Source of the DNA: Pseudomonas sp. BSw22131
GTDB taxonomy: Bacteria > Pseudomonadota > Gammaproteobacteria > Pseudomonadales > Pseudomonadaceae
Direction: 5' to 3'
Length of the DNA stretch: 64,000 bases
NCBI RefSeq assembly: GCF_026810445.1
Contig: NZ_CP113949.1
Span: 2,976,001 to 3,040,000, forward strand
The notes beneath the pieces were generated by a model, which ran no database searches, was not told the origin of the DNA, and saw only the letters and a list, made by a program, of their open reading frames with translations. Positions within the stretch are counted from its first letter, which is position 1, and each line of letters begins with the position of its first letter. Below are positions 51,532 through 61,637 of the stretch, one piece after another. A program made the position numbers and the translations under genes.

Positions 51532-52608
51532 ATGATTGCCTGGCCTGATACTCGCCTCCTCAAGCTGTTCGGCATTGAACTGCCCATTCTGCAAGCGCCA
51601 ATGGCCGGTGCCAGCGGGTCGGCCATGGCAATTGCCGTCGGCAACGCGGGGGGTTTGCCTTCCCTGCCTTGCGCCATGTTGAGCGCCGAGCAAATCCATG
51701 AAGAGGTGAGCCTCGTCCGTCAACACACCCGGGCGCCGCTCAACCTGAACTTCTTTTGCCACCTGAGCCCGAAGGCTGACGCTCAAGCCGACGAGGCCTG
51801 GAAAACCCTCCTGCGGCCCTATTACGACGAACTGGGTGCTGACTTCGAGGCGCCGACGCCGGTGTCCAGCCGCAGCCCGTTCGATGCGCAGGCCTGTGAA
51901 ATGATCGAGGCGCTAAAGCCCGAAGTCGTGAGCTTTCATTTTGGTCTGCCTGACGCGGCACTGGTGGCACGTGTGAAGGCGACAGGCGCAAAAATTATTT
52001 CGTCGGCGACCACCGTGGCCGAAGCGGTATGGCTTGAGCAGCATGGCTGTGACGCGGTTATCGCCATGGGGTACGAAGCGGGCGGTCATCGCGGGATGTT
52101 CCTCAGCGATCAGCTGGATACGCAGGTCGGCACGCTGGCGCTGGTGCCGCAAATGGCCGATGCCCTCAGCGTGCCGGTGATTGCCGCAGGCGGTATTGCG
52201 GACGGCCGTGGCATTGCCGCCGCGTTCGTACTCGGTGCATCGGCGGTGCAAATCGGCACCGCGTATCTGTTTTGCCCGGAAGCAAAAGTGAGCGCGCTGC
52301 ACCAAGCGGCGCTGCGCTCTGCGACCGACAGCCAGACCGCCGTGACCAATATTTTTACCGGACGCCCGGCCAGAGGCATCGTCAACCGCATCATGCGCGA
52401 GATAGGCCCCATGAGCGCCGTCGCACCGGGGTTCCCCACTGCGGGCGGCGCGCTAATGCCGTTACGCGCCAAGGCCGAAGCACAAGGCGACGACGGCTTT
52501 ATGAACCTGTGGGCCGGTCAAGCCGTGGGGATCAAGCATGAATTGCCTGCCGGTGATCTGACTCGGCAACTGGCGATTCAGGCGCTGGAAAAACTCGCGG
52601 GCCAGTGA
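51532..52608 (+). CDS. NAD(P)H-dependent flavin oxidoreductase / nitronate monooxygenase
   Basis: The 358-residue start is MIAWPDTRLLKLFGIELPIL, with TTGGAGA upstream. It has the nitronate monooxygenase barrel: QAPMAGASG at the N-terminus, the FMN phosphate loop GYEAGGHRG, and IAAGGIADGRGIAAAFVLGA. It oxidises toxic alkyl nitronates such as propionate-3-nitronate to aldehyde or keto acid. It is divergent from the TetR gene, whose operator at 51444 lies in the shared gap, so control by the same regulator is possible. Confidence 0.85.
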   Translation: MIAWPDTRLLKLFGIELPILQAPMAGASGSAMAIAVGNAGGLPSLPCAMLSAEQIHEEVSLVRQHTRAPLNLNFFCHLSPKADAQADEAWKTLLRPYYDELGADFEAPTPVSSRSPFDAQACEMIEALKPEVVSFHFGLPDAALVARVKATGAKIISSATTVAEAVWLEQHGCDAVIAMGYEAGGHRGMFLSDQLDTQVGTLALVPQMADALSVPVIAAGGIADGRGIAAAFVLGASAVQIGTAYLFCPEAKVSALHQAALRSATDSQTAVTNIFTGRPARGIVNRIMREIGPMSAVAPGFPTAGGALMPLRAKAEAQGDDGFMNLWAGQAVGIKHELPAGDLTRQLAIQALEKLAGQ

Positions 52609-52706
52609 AGATTGCCTGAGCATCAGCCGCCGGCTTGAGCACACCCGATACGGCTGATTCTTCACACGCTCATCGTGGGAATGGGCCTCCACCCCAGAGG
52701 CCATGA

Positions 52707-53612
<906 letters not shown>

Positions 53613-54293
53613 ATGCCGCTGGGCAGTGCCGACCTGGCGGCCATCTGGCTGACGCTGAAACTGGCGTCACTCACCACAGTGATTCTGTTGATCATCGGCA
53701 CGCCCATTGCGCTGTGGCTGGCGCACACCCGGTCCTGGCTTAAAGGCCCGGTCGGCGCGGTGGTAGCGTTGCCGTTGGTACTGCCGCCGACGGTGATCGG
53801 TTTCTACCTCTTGCTGCTGCTCGGCCCCAATGGCGCCTTGGGTCAACTGACGCAAAGCCTTGGGCTGGGCACCCTCACCTTCAGCTTCACGGGGCTGGTC
53901 ATCGGCTCCGTGCTGTACTCGATGCCCTTTGTGGTGCAGCCGCTGCAAAACGCATTCGTGGCCATTGGCACACGCCCCCTCGAGGTCGCCGCTACGTTGC
54001 GCGCCAACCCTTGGGACACCTTCTTCTCGGTGGTTTTGCCGTTGGCCAGACCGGGATTCATCACCGGCGCGATCCTCGGCTTTGCCCACACGGTCGGTGA
54101 GTTTGGCGTGGTGCTGATGATCGGCGGCAACATCCCCGACAAGACACGGGTGGTTTCCACGCAGATTTTCAACCACGTCGAGTCCATGGAGTACCTGCAG
54201 GCACACTGGCTGTCGGGCTTCATGCTGGTGTTTTCTTTCCTGGTTCTGTTGGCGCTCTACACCAGCGGCAAGACCAAAGCCGGCTGGAGTTGA
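53613..54293 (+). CDS. modB: Molybdate ABC transporter permease
   Basis: The 226-residue protein begins directly after the modA stop. It has five membrane segments and the EAA-type cytoplasmic loop ([19 protein letters not shown] then LPLARPG) that docks on ModC. It is the inner-membrane channel of the molybdate importer. Confidence 0.95.
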   Translation: MPLGSADLAAIWLTLKLASLTTVILLIIGTPIALWLAHTRSWLKGPVGAVVALPLVLPPTVIGFYLLLLLGPNGALGQLTQSLGLGTLTFSFTGLVIGSVLYSMPFVVQPLQNAFVAIGTRPLEVAATLRANPWDTFFSVVLPLARPGFITGAILGFAHTVGEFGVVLMIGGNIPDKTRVVSTQIFNHVESMEYLQAHWLSGFMLVFSFLVLLALYTSGKTKAGWS

Positions 54294-54297
54294 AGTC

Positions 54298-55386
54298 ATG
54301 ACGCACCCCCTGGAAATCCGCCTGCAAGTGGGCTTCAACGAATTTGCACTGGACGTCGACCTGGCCCTGCCCGGCCGTGGCATCAGCGCCCTTTACGGCC
54401 ACTCCGGCTCGGGCAAGACCACGTGTCTGCGTTGTATCGCCGGGCTGGAAAAGGCCGCTGTCGGGCTGATCCGCATTCATGGCGAGACTTGGCAGGACAG
54501 CGCCAAAGGCGTTTTTCTGCCCGCGCATAAACGTTCGCTGGGTTATGTGTTCCAGGAAGCCAGCCTGTTTGCCCACCTCACTGTCAAAGGCAATCTTGAA
54601 TTCGGTCTGCGACGCGTTGCGCCTCGCGAACGCCGGGTCGATCTGGATCACGCCAGCCAATTGCTGGGGATCGACCACCTGCTGGCGCGGCAGCCGGACA
54701 CACTGTCAGGCGGCGAGCGCCAGCGTGTCGGGATTGCGCGCGCGCTGTTGACCAGCCCGCGGTTACTGCTGCTGGACGAGCCGCTGGCGGCATTGGACGC
54801 CAAGCGCAAAAGCGAAATCCTGCCCTACCTCGAACGGCTGCACAGCGAACTGGATATCCCGATGTTGTACGTCAGCCATTCCCAGGACGAAGTGGCGCGG
54901 CTGGCTGACCATCTGGTATTGCTCAGCGAGGGCAAAGTGCTTGCCAGTGGCCCCATCGGCGAAACCCTCGCGCGGCTGGATTTGCCGCTGGCCATGGGCG
55001 ACGACGCAGGCGTGGTGATTGAGGGCACCGTAATCGCGTACGACGCCGAGTACCACTTGCTGACCGTTCGCCTGCCGCACAGCGAGCTGTCGATCCGTGT
55101 GGCGCATTCGTCACTGCAAGCGGGCACGCCGTTGCGCTTCAAGGTGCAGGCCCGCGATGTGAGTCTCAACCTGCAACCCGATCACCAGACCAGCATTCTC
55201 AATCGTCTTCCGGTCACCGTCGTCGGCGAGGTGCCGGCCGATAACGCCGCGCATGTACTGGTGAGGCTCGATGCCAGCGGCACGCCGTTGCTGGCACGCA
55301 TCACACGCTTTTCCAGGGATCAACTGCACCTTCACCCCGGCCAGATGCTCTGGGCGCAAATCAAATCGGTGGCATTGCTGGCTTGA
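54298..55386 (+). CDS. modC: Molybdate ABC transporter ATPase
   Basis: The 362-residue protein has Walker [11 protein letters not shown]-loop YVFQEASLF, signature [16 protein letters not shown], Walker [13 protein letters not shown] and switch His in [11 protein letters not shown]-terminal Mop/TOBE domain (about 290-362, [20 protein letters not shown]) binds molybdate and may give feedback control. It starts 4 bases after modB. Confidence 0.95.
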   Translation: MTHPLEIRLQVGFNEFALDVDLALPGRGISALYGHSGSGKTTCLRCIAGLEKAAVGLIRIHGETWQDSAKGVFLPAHKRSLGYVFQEASLFAHLTVKGNLEFGLRRVAPRERRVDLDHASQLLGIDHLLARQPDTLSGGERQRVGIARALLTSPRLLLLDEPLAALDAKRKSEILPYLERLHSELDIPMLYVSHSQDEVARLADHLVLLSEGKVLASGPIGETLARLDLPLAMGDDAGVVIEGTVIAYDAEYHLLTVRLPHSELSIRVAHSSLQAGTPLRFKVQARDVSLNLQPDHQTSILNRLPVTVVGEVPADNAAHVLVRLDASGTPLLARITRFSRDQLHLHPGQMLWAQIKSVALLA

Positions 55387-55468
55387 TCCGGACAGTCATA
55401 AAAAACGATCACCCTGAGTTGTTGAACGCCGATCCCCGCGATGGTCAATGAAACTGCGCTGAAGACGC

Positions 55469-55912
55469 CTATGGCAGGAAACGTCGCTGCTGGTCGGGGG
55501 TCGGCAGCCAGCAGGCATCGTGTTTACCGAACAGGCGATAGCGGTTCAGTGCAATCCGGTCGTAAACCCAGTCTCTGAGGGGACGGGGGAAAACGCGCAG
55601 CAGTCGCAGCATTGGCCAAGGGGTGGGCAACAGCGCAACGACTTCGAAGAACGCGTTAGAACGTATCCAGTATTGCGTGTCCCGAATAACCGCCATGGTA
55701 TCGAACGTATCTAGCGGCAACCCGGCCCAGACAAGTAATGCCTGGCCTTCGGGCGACTGAACCGTCGCCAGCCGAATACGCGCATCCGGATCATGACGGA
55801 TCAGGAATTTCACCCAGCCTTTGCATAACTTGCACACCCCATCGAAAAGCACCACGGTTTCGCCAGGGGCCAGTAACGGTGCAGGCTTTGGACGGGTCAT
55901 ACAGGCAGACAT
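55469..55912 (-). CDS. DCC-family (DUF393) thiol-disulfide oxidoreductase-like protein
   Basis: The 147-residue start chosen is MSACMTRPKPAPLLAPGETV, with GGAG nine bases upstream; ATG 55927 has no ribosome site. The family signature VVLFDGVCKLCKGWVKFLI carries the D-G-x-C-x-x-C motif, and RLATVQSPEGQALL follows. The C-terminal YDRIALNRYRLFGKHDACWL is typical. The family is predicted to be redox-active; the in vivo role is not established. It is convergent with modC. Confidence 0.85.
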   Translation of the reverse strand: MSACMTRPKPAPLLAPGETVVLFDGVCKLCKGWVKFLIRHDPDARIRLATVQSPEGQALLVWAGLPLDTFDTMAVIRDTQYWIRSNAFFEVVALLPTPWPMLRLLRVFPRPLRDWVYDRIALNRYRLFGKHDACWLPTPDQQRRFLP

Positions 55913-56142
55913 CGCAATAAGCTCCATCGGCGGATCAAGGCCGCTAGTTGATTGGGTTTTCTCAATTTCCTGAGCTGTTAACGGTTAGTCAAACGCTACC
56001 GCCGTGATCTTCAGTCAGCAGGATTGACGCAGTATCAACTGCGCTCAATCGGACCGGTCTGCCACGCCTGACCTGCAAAAAGTCGGCACGACTGAGAACC
56101 GACGTGGTCAATCCAAAGACCAGCCTTCAGGACAATGCGGTC
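55913..56142. other. Divergent gap, promoters of the DCC and topoisomerase genes
   Basis: The gap contains short AT-rich stretches near 55970. No specific operator was recognised. Confidence 0.3.
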
Positions 56143-57177
56143 ATGCCCGACTCTGCCGTCATCGCTCAACTTCCCAAGGATCTGCATTACGTCGATGATG
56201 CCCAGCCTGGCTTCAGTCGAAAGGTACTGCGTGGCAAATTCGCTTATTTCGACAAGAACGGCGAGCGCATTCGCGACGAGGACGAGATCAAACGCATCAA
56301 TCTGCTGGTTATTCCGCCAGCCTACACCGATGTGTGGATTTGCGCCGACCCGCGCGGGCACTTGCAGGCCACCGGTCGCGATGCCAAGGGCCGCAAGCAG
56401 TACCGTTACCACCCCCGCTGGCGCGAAATACGGGATGAAAACAAGTACTCGCGGATGATCGAGTTCGGCGTTGCGCTGCCCAAGGTGCGCAAGCAACTGG
56501 AGGCGCAGCTGTCGACGCCCGGTATGGGCCGCGACAAGGTGATGGCGGCGGTCGTGTCGTTGCTGGACGCCACGTTGATCCGTATCGGCAACAGCCAGTA
56601 CGCCCGCGACAATCGCTCTTACGGCCTGACCACGCTGCGCAACAAGCACGTGGACGTCAAAGGCAGCGAGATCCTGTTCGAGTTTCGCGGCAAAAGCGGC
56701 GTGGAGCACCAGATCAGCGTCAAGGATCGGCGCCTGGCGAGGATCATCAAGCGCTGCATGGAATTGCCCGGCCAAAACCTGTTCCAGTACCTGGACGATG
56801 ACGGCGAGCGCCACTCGGTGTCGTCTTCGGACATCAATAATTACTTGCACGACCTGACGGGCGCCGACTTTACCGCCAAGGATTACCGTACCTGGGCGGG
56901 CAGCGCGTTGGCACTGGCCACTCTGAGCAAGCTGGAGTACGAGCCGGAAGCGGACGCCAAAAAACACATCGTCGAGATGATCAAGGCGGTGTCCCGGCAA
57001 CTGGGCAATACGCCCGCCGTGTGTCGCAAGTGCTACATCCATCCGGCGGTGCTGGAGGGTTTCCTGCTTGGCCAATTGCATAAGCTGCCCCCTTCGCGGC
57101 AGCGCAAGGGGCTGCGCGTCGAAGAGGTCGCGCTGGCGAACTTTCTCAAAGCGCTGCAAGCCCAAGCGCAGCAGTAA
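56143..57177 (+). CDS. Type IB DNA topoisomerase
   Basis: The 344-residue start at MPDSAVIAQLPKDLHYVDDA is chosen for its CAGGAC site; GTG 56104 extends it by 13 residues. It has the bacterial TopIB fold: KFAYFDKNGERIRDEDEIKR, RDAKGRKQYRYHPRWREIRD, the catalytic Arg/Lys region TLIRIGNSQYARDNRSYGL then TLRNKHV, DYRTWAGS, and the nucleophile Tyr in CRKCYIHPAVLEGF. It relaxes DNA through a 3'-phosphotyrosyl intermediate. It lies 90 bases upstream of a second DNA-damage gene, the UvrA-like one, in the same direction. Confidence 0.9.
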   Translation: MPDSAVIAQLPKDLHYVDDAQPGFSRKVLRGKFAYFDKNGERIRDEDEIKRINLLVIPPAYTDVWICADPRGHLQATGRDAKGRKQYRYHPRWREIRDENKYSRMIEFGVALPKVRKQLEAQLSTPGMGRDKVMAAVVSLLDATLIRIGNSQYARDNRSYGLTTLRNKHVDVKGSEILFEFRGKSGVEHQISVKDRRLARIIKRCMELPGQNLFQYLDDDGERHSVSSSDINNYLHDLTGADFTAKDYRTWAGSALALATLSKLEYEPEADAKKHIVEMIKAVSRQLGNTPAVCRKCYIHPAVLEGFLLGQLHKLPPSRQRKGLRVEEVALANFLKALQAQAQQ

Positions 57178-57267
57178 CGCACCGTCGCACCCTCGCACTG
57201 AACGTGCCCAAACGAGCAGCGTGCATACCCACGCGCTGTAGCCGCCAACGCCCGACAAGGCTGGACA

Positions 57268-59934
57268 ATGACTTCGAAGCTTCCACAGACCGCAACCTCT
57301 GCATCGCCCGCTCCGGCGACCCCGCACCACAGTGGATTCGTAAGGGTGCGTGGCGCCCGGGAACACAACCTCAAGGACGTTGATGTCGACATCCCGCGTG
57401 ACTCGCTGGTGGTGTTCACCGGCGTGTCGGGTTCGGGTAAATCCTCGCTGGCGTTTTCGACGCTGTATGCCGAGGCCCAGCGGCGTTACTTCGAATCGGT
57501 TGCGCCCTATGCCAGACGGTTGATCGATCAGGTCGGTGTGCCCGATGTCGATTCCATCGACGGCCTGCCGCCCGCCGTGGCCTTGCAGCAACAACGTGGC
57601 ACGCCCAGCACGCGATCGTCCGTGGGCAGCGTGACCACGTTGTCGAGCCTGATTCGCATGCTGTATTCGCGCGCCGGCAGTTATCCGCCGGGGCAACCGA
57701 TGCTGTATGCGGAAGATTTTTCGCCCAATCTGCCCCAGGGCGCCTGCCCCAACTGCCACGGCCTGGGCCGCGTGTACGAAGTCACTGAGCAATTGATGGT
57801 GCCGGATGACTCGTTGACGATTCGCCAGCGGGCCATTGCTTCGTGGCCACCCGCCTGGCAAGGCCAGAATCAGCGGGACATTCTGGTCACCCTCGGCTAT
57901 GACGTGGACATCCCTTGGCGTGACCTGCCGAAAACACAGCGCGACTGGATTCTGTTCACCGAAGAACAGCCCACCGCGCCGGTGTATTCGGGCCTGTCCC
58001 CAGAAGACACCAAAAGTGCGCTCAAGCGCAAACTCGAACCCAGCTATCAGGGCACGTTCACTGGCGCCCGTCGCTACGTGCTGCACACCTTTACTCATTC
58101 ACAAAGCGCACTGATGAAAAAGCGCGTGTCGCAGTTCATGCGCGGCAGCCCTTGCCCGGTATGTGACGGCAAACGCCTGAAGCGTGAAGCGCTGTCGGTG
58201 ACGTTTGCCGGGCTGGACATCGGTGAGCTGCAACAGATGCCGCTTCTTAGCCTGGCCGAGGTGCTGCGCCCTGTGGCTGCGGGCGCCTTCGCGCAGACGG
58301 ACGAGGACAGCGCACCACTTGACCGCACGCAGCGGGACACCGCTCGCAAGCAGCGCGTCAAGGGCGGTGGCTCAGCCCATGATGCCGCGCCGGACGTGCG
58401 TGCGACGCCCAATCTTTCAGTCGAAAAACGTTTGGCGGCGCAACGCATTGCCCAGGATTTGCTCGCCCGTGTGAGCACGCTGACTGATCTGGGCCTTGGC
58501 TACCTCGCGCTGGACCGCAGCACCCCGACGTTGTCGTCAGGGGAATTGCAGCGCCTGCGGCTGGCGACGCAGCTGGGTTCGCAGTTGTTCGGGGTGATTT
58601 ACGTGCTCGACGAGCCGTCCGCTGGCCTGCACCCGGCAGACAGTGAGGCGCTGTTTGAGGCCTTGCAGCAACTCAAGGCTGCGGGGAACTCGCTGTTTGT
58701 GGTCGAACATGATCTGGAGATGATGCGCCGCGCAGACTGGTTGATCGACGTCGGCCCTGCGGCGGGCGAGCATGGCGGTCATGTTCTTTACAGCGGCCCG
58801 CCCGCCGGCCTTGCGGATATCGAAGCTTCACAAACCCGCGCCTATCTGTTCGCAGAACCGCCGGCCCGCGCCGAGGCACGCCGTGTCGCTTCTGGCTGGT
58901 TGAAGCTTGCCGGGGTTACACGCAATAACCTGAGCGACCTTGACGCCGAGTTTCCGCTGGGCTGTTTCACCTCAGTGACAGGGGTTTCCGGCTCTGGCAA
59001 ATCCAGCCTGGTGAGTCAGGCCCTGCTTGAGCTGGTCGGCGCAGCATTGGGTAACCCCGCCAGTGCTGCCGAGCAAGATGAGCCCAGCCTTGAGGACGAC
59101 GCACCGCAGCCAACCGACGGACGTATCGCCAGCGGGCTTGAGACGATCACGCGCCTGGTGCAAGTCGATCAAAAACCCATTGGCCGCACGCCGCGCTCCA
59201 ATCTGGCGACCTACACCGGGCTGTTCGACAACGTGCGCAAGCTGTTCGCCGCCACCGCGCAAGCCAAGGCCCATCGTTACGACGCGGGCCAGTTTTCGTT
59301 TAACGTCATCAAGGGCCGCTGCCCGGTGTGCGAAGGCGAAGGCTTCGTCAGCGTCGAATTGCTGTTCATGCCGAGCGTGTACGCACCCTGCCCCACGTGC
59401 CATGGCGCACGCTACAACCCTCAAACACTGGCAATCACCTGGCAGGGCCTGACCATCGCCGATGTGTTGCAACTGACTGTCGAGCAAGCCGTCGAGGTGT
59501 TCGCCGATCAACCGGCCGTGCTGCGCTCGCTGTCGGTGCTGCGCGACATCGGCCTCGGCTACTTGCGACTGGGGCAACCCGCGACCGAACTCTCCGGCGG
59601 CGAAGCCCAGCGCATCAAGCTGGCAACCGAGCTGCAGCGAACCCAGCGCGGCGCGACGCTTTATGTCCTGGACGAACCCACCACCGGATTGCACCCACGC
59701 GATGTCGACCGACTGTTGGATCAACTCAACAGGCTGGTGGAGAACGGCCATACGGTGATTGTGGTAGAGCATGAAATGCGCGTGGTCGCACAAAGTGACT
59801 GGGTCATCGATATTGGACCGGGCGCCGGCGATAAAGGCGGCAGCATCGTTGCCAGCGGGACGCCGGAGCAAGTGATCAGTGTCGGGGAAAGCCGCACCGC
59901 GCCCTTCCTGAAGAGGGCTTTAAGCGGTCAATGA
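57268..59934 (+). CDS. UvrA-family excinuclease subunit, class II (UvrA2-like)
   Basis: The 888-residue protein has two ABC ATPase halves (Walker A GVSGSGKSSL at about 52 and at about 572; signatures LSSGELQRLRLATQLG and LSGGEAQRIKLATEL; Walker B YVLDEPSAGLHP and YVLDEPTTGLHP). Zinc modules are CPNCHGLGR, CPVCDGKRLKRE and CPVCEGEGF with CPTCHG. It is shorter than UvrA1 (about 940) and diverges in the UvrB-interacting region, as do class II UvrA proteins linked to drug tolerance. It is probably a damage-recognition protein with a specialised substrate, and a separate uvrA is expected elsewhere. Confidence 0.85.
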   Translation: MTSKLPQTATSASPAPATPHHSGFVRVRGAREHNLKDVDVDIPRDSLVVFTGVSGSGKSSLAFSTLYAEAQRRYFESVAPYARRLIDQVGVPDVDSIDGLPPAVALQQQRGTPSTRSSVGSVTTLSSLIRMLYSRAGSYPPGQPMLYAEDFSPNLPQGACPNCHGLGRVYEVTEQLMVPDDSLTIRQRAIASWPPAWQGQNQRDILVTLGYDVDIPWRDLPKTQRDWILFTEEQPTAPVYSGLSPEDTKSALKRKLEPSYQGTFTGARRYVLHTFTHSQSALMKKRVSQFMRGSPCPVCDGKRLKREALSVTFAGLDIGELQQMPLLSLAEVLRPVAAGAFAQTDEDSAPLDRTQRDTARKQRVKGGGSAHDAAPDVRATPNLSVEKRLAAQRIAQDLLARVSTLTDLGLGYLALDRSTPTLSSGELQRLRLATQLGSQLFGVIYVLDEPSAGLHPADSEALFEALQQLKAAGNSLFVVEHDLEMMRRADWLIDVGPAAGEHGGHVLYSGPPAGLADIEASQTRAYLFAEPPARAEARRVASGWLKLAGVTRNNLSDLDAEFPLGCFTSVTGVSGSGKSSLVSQALLELVGAALGNPASAAEQDEPSLEDDAPQPTDGRIASGLETITRLVQVDQKPIGRTPRSNLATYTGLFDNVRKLFAATAQAKAHRYDAGQFSFNVIKGRCPVCEGEGFVSVELLFMPSVYAPCPTCHGARYNPQTLAITWQGLTIADVLQLTVEQAVEVFADQPAVLRSLSVLRDIGLGYLRLGQPATELSGGEAQRIKLATELQRTQRGATLYVLDEPTTGLHPRDVDRLLDQLNRLVENGHTVIVVEHEMRVVAQSDWVIDIGPGAGDKGGSIVASGTPEQVISVGESRTAPFLKRALSGQ

Positions 59935-59941
59935 TCAGGCT

Positions 59942-60175
59942 TTAGGCGCCTGTCTCCACCTGGATCCCGGTAAAGCCGAGCACCTCGGCTTGCTGGAGAA
60001 TGAGTTCAGGTGAGGCGTCTGCTTCGGGCAGGCTCAAACCGCTTTCAGAATCTCCAAAATGCAGTTCGATCAGATGAAGAGCGGCCTCGTGAGCCAGCAG
60101 TTGCCCGGAGGCGAGGTCGAAGGTGTGAGTGCGCGGCGTGTGCTCGAAGATGTAATTGACGGTGTACAACGGCAT
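59942..60175 (-). CDS. Hypothetical protein, 77 residues
   Basis: The start MPLYTVNYIFEHTPRTHTFD follows AGGGGTG. It is an acidic, soluble, helical protein (SGQLLAHEAALHLIELHFGD, SPELILQQAEVLGFTG). It looks like a small Pseudomonas-specific conserved protein with no assigned function. It is convergent with the UvrA-like gene at a 7-base gap. Confidence 0.65.
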   Translation of the reverse strand: MPLYTVNYIFEHTPRTHTFDLASGQLLAHEAALHLIELHFGDSESGLSLPEADASPELILQQAEVLGFTGIQVETGA

Positions 60176-60237
60176 GCTCGACACCCCTGAAAACTCGCAA
60201 TTTACCTTAGCTTCATCCGGCCGGGACAATTGCCGAA

Positions 60238-60456
60238 TCAGGCCGCTGCGGCGGTTCGTACGTCGGTGACGGCTGCCGGGCCGCGGCGCAGGTAGCGCAG
60301 CCAGTTGTCAAAAGCCTGTTGCTGACAAAGCTGAGCTTCGTGCCATTGGCGGGTACCCACCTCATCCAGACGGATCAGCATCATTTGCGCAGTGGCCCTG
60401 TTCAGTTCGCACAGCAGTCGCTGGCTGTCTTCAGGGTGGATTTCAAAGGGCTGCAT
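60238..60456 (-). CDS. Hypothetical protein, 72 residues
   Basis: The start MQPFEIHPEDSQRLLCELNR is followed by helical, Gln-rich sequence (AQLCQQQAFDNWLRYLRR) and an Ala-rich end. It has no signal peptide or membrane segment. It lies 62 bases upstream of the 77-residue gene in the same direction, so the two may be co-transcribed. The family is not recognised. Confidence 0.6.
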   Translation of the reverse strand: MQPFEIHPEDSQRLLCELNRATAQMMLIRLDEVGTRQWHEAQLCQQQAFDNWLRYLRRGPAAVTDVRTAAAA

Positions 60457-60777
60457 AAAGGTTGTCTCGATATGGCTGGACGTTAAGAAGACCCTTCAAA
60501 ACCGAGGTTAATTCATACCAACGTTCTAATACTGACGAACGGCAAGCTGCATTAATTGCTTTGCGATCAGCAAATGGGTGTTCGAAAACGACTCGGATGA
60601 TCCAGCTTTAGCCTCTGCGTTGCGCCCACCACCCACTTCAGAGGCTAAAGCATGGTGGCGGCGTAGCAGTGAGACGCGCCCTGGTGATTAGCGTACACGT
60701 GAGCTTCTTATTTCATTAGCCTATCGACAGGTGTCCCCTTCAGCCTCACTGGGACCCACTCAACTCTCGGGTAACTA
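60457..60777. other. Gap with a long perfect inverted repeat
   Basis: No gene is supported. GCTTTAGCCTCTG (60605-60617) and CAGAGGCTAAAGC (60639-60651) are perfect 13-base arms around a 21-base loop, with no T-run after them. The rest is featureless. Confidence 0.5.
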
Positions 60778-61503
60778 TCACCACGGCGCACTTTCTTGAT
60801 CAAAAAAGAATTTGCCAGTGACGGCTGATGAAGCAAGGCAGGCTAGCCACACGATACCCGAAGCTGCCTGAGTAACTGTTCGGTAACCCGAATGCCCATT
60901 GAAATCGGTGGCGGTATAGCCGGGATCAACCGCGTTGACGCTGATACCAAAAGCAGCGAACTCTTTAGAGAATGCAATCGTCACCGCATTAAGGGCGGAT
61001 TTTGAACTGTTGTAACCCATAGCCTCGACCCGTGAGTAAGGATGTGCTGGATCAGAAGTCCAAGTCAGCGAACCCAACCCGCTACTGACCATAACCACAC
61101 AGGCTTTTTGCGCTGCTTTCAAAAGAGGAAGAAAAGCTTGAGTCACCCGTATAGGGCCGAACACGTTGGTCTCGTAAACGCTCTGGATGTCGCCGATCTC
61201 TTGTTCACTGGGCGCGATGGGTTGAGCGCCAGATATACCCGCATTATTGATAAGAACATCCAGTTTTCCGTCTTCCTTGAAAACCAGCTCAGCCGCCGCC
61301 CTGACGCTCTCTGTGTCGCGTACATCCAGAATGACCAGGCGGGCATCTATGCCATCGGTCACCAAGCGGGATACCGAAAGCGTGCCCAGGCTTTCGTCGC
61401 GGCTCCCAAGCCACACTCGATAACCCAGCAGGCCCATTTCACGGGCCGTTTCGAACCCTATGCTCTTGTTCGCACCGGTGATAAGAACATTTTTTCTACT
61501 CAT
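60778..61503 (-). CDS. Short-chain dehydrogenase/reductase (LysR partner)
   Basis: The 241-residue start at MSRKNVLITGANKSIGFETA has GGAGTTC upstream. Classical SDR motifs are TGANKSIGFETA, INNAGISGAQ, MVSSGLGS (catalytic Ser) and YNSSKSALN (Tyr and Lys). It is NAD(P)-dependent. It is divergent from the LysR regulator across 134 bases, the usual layout of a LysR-controlled target gene. The substrate is unknown. Confidence 0.85.
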   Translation of the reverse strand: MSRKNVLITGANKSIGFETAREMGLLGYRVWLGSRDESLGTLSVSRLVTDGIDARLVILDVRDTESVRAAAELVFKEDGKLDVLINNAGISGAQPIAPSEQEIGDIQSVYETNVFGPIRVTQAFLPLLKAAQKACVVMVSSGLGSLTWTSDPAHPYSRVEAMGYNSSKSALNAVTIAFSKEFAAFGISVNAVDPGYTATDFNGHSGYRTVTQAASGIVWLACLASSAVTGKFFFDQESAPW

Positions 61504-61637
61504 TCCAGAACTCCAACGGTTATCCATCGAGGCAGATCAGCAACACGCTCGATTGGGAGCGCATAGGCCTTACACACCCTTTGTACCGTCCGCCTGGGTG
61601 ATTGATAACCCGCTCGAATCCGAATAGCCTGATCGCT

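Noticed and set aside
56035..58098. Very long minus-strand open frame opposite topoisomerase IB and the UvrA-like gene
   Set aside because: It spans two unrelated conserved plus-strand genes and the gap between them. Its composition (His/Gln/Arg-rich) is that of a high-GC antisense frame.
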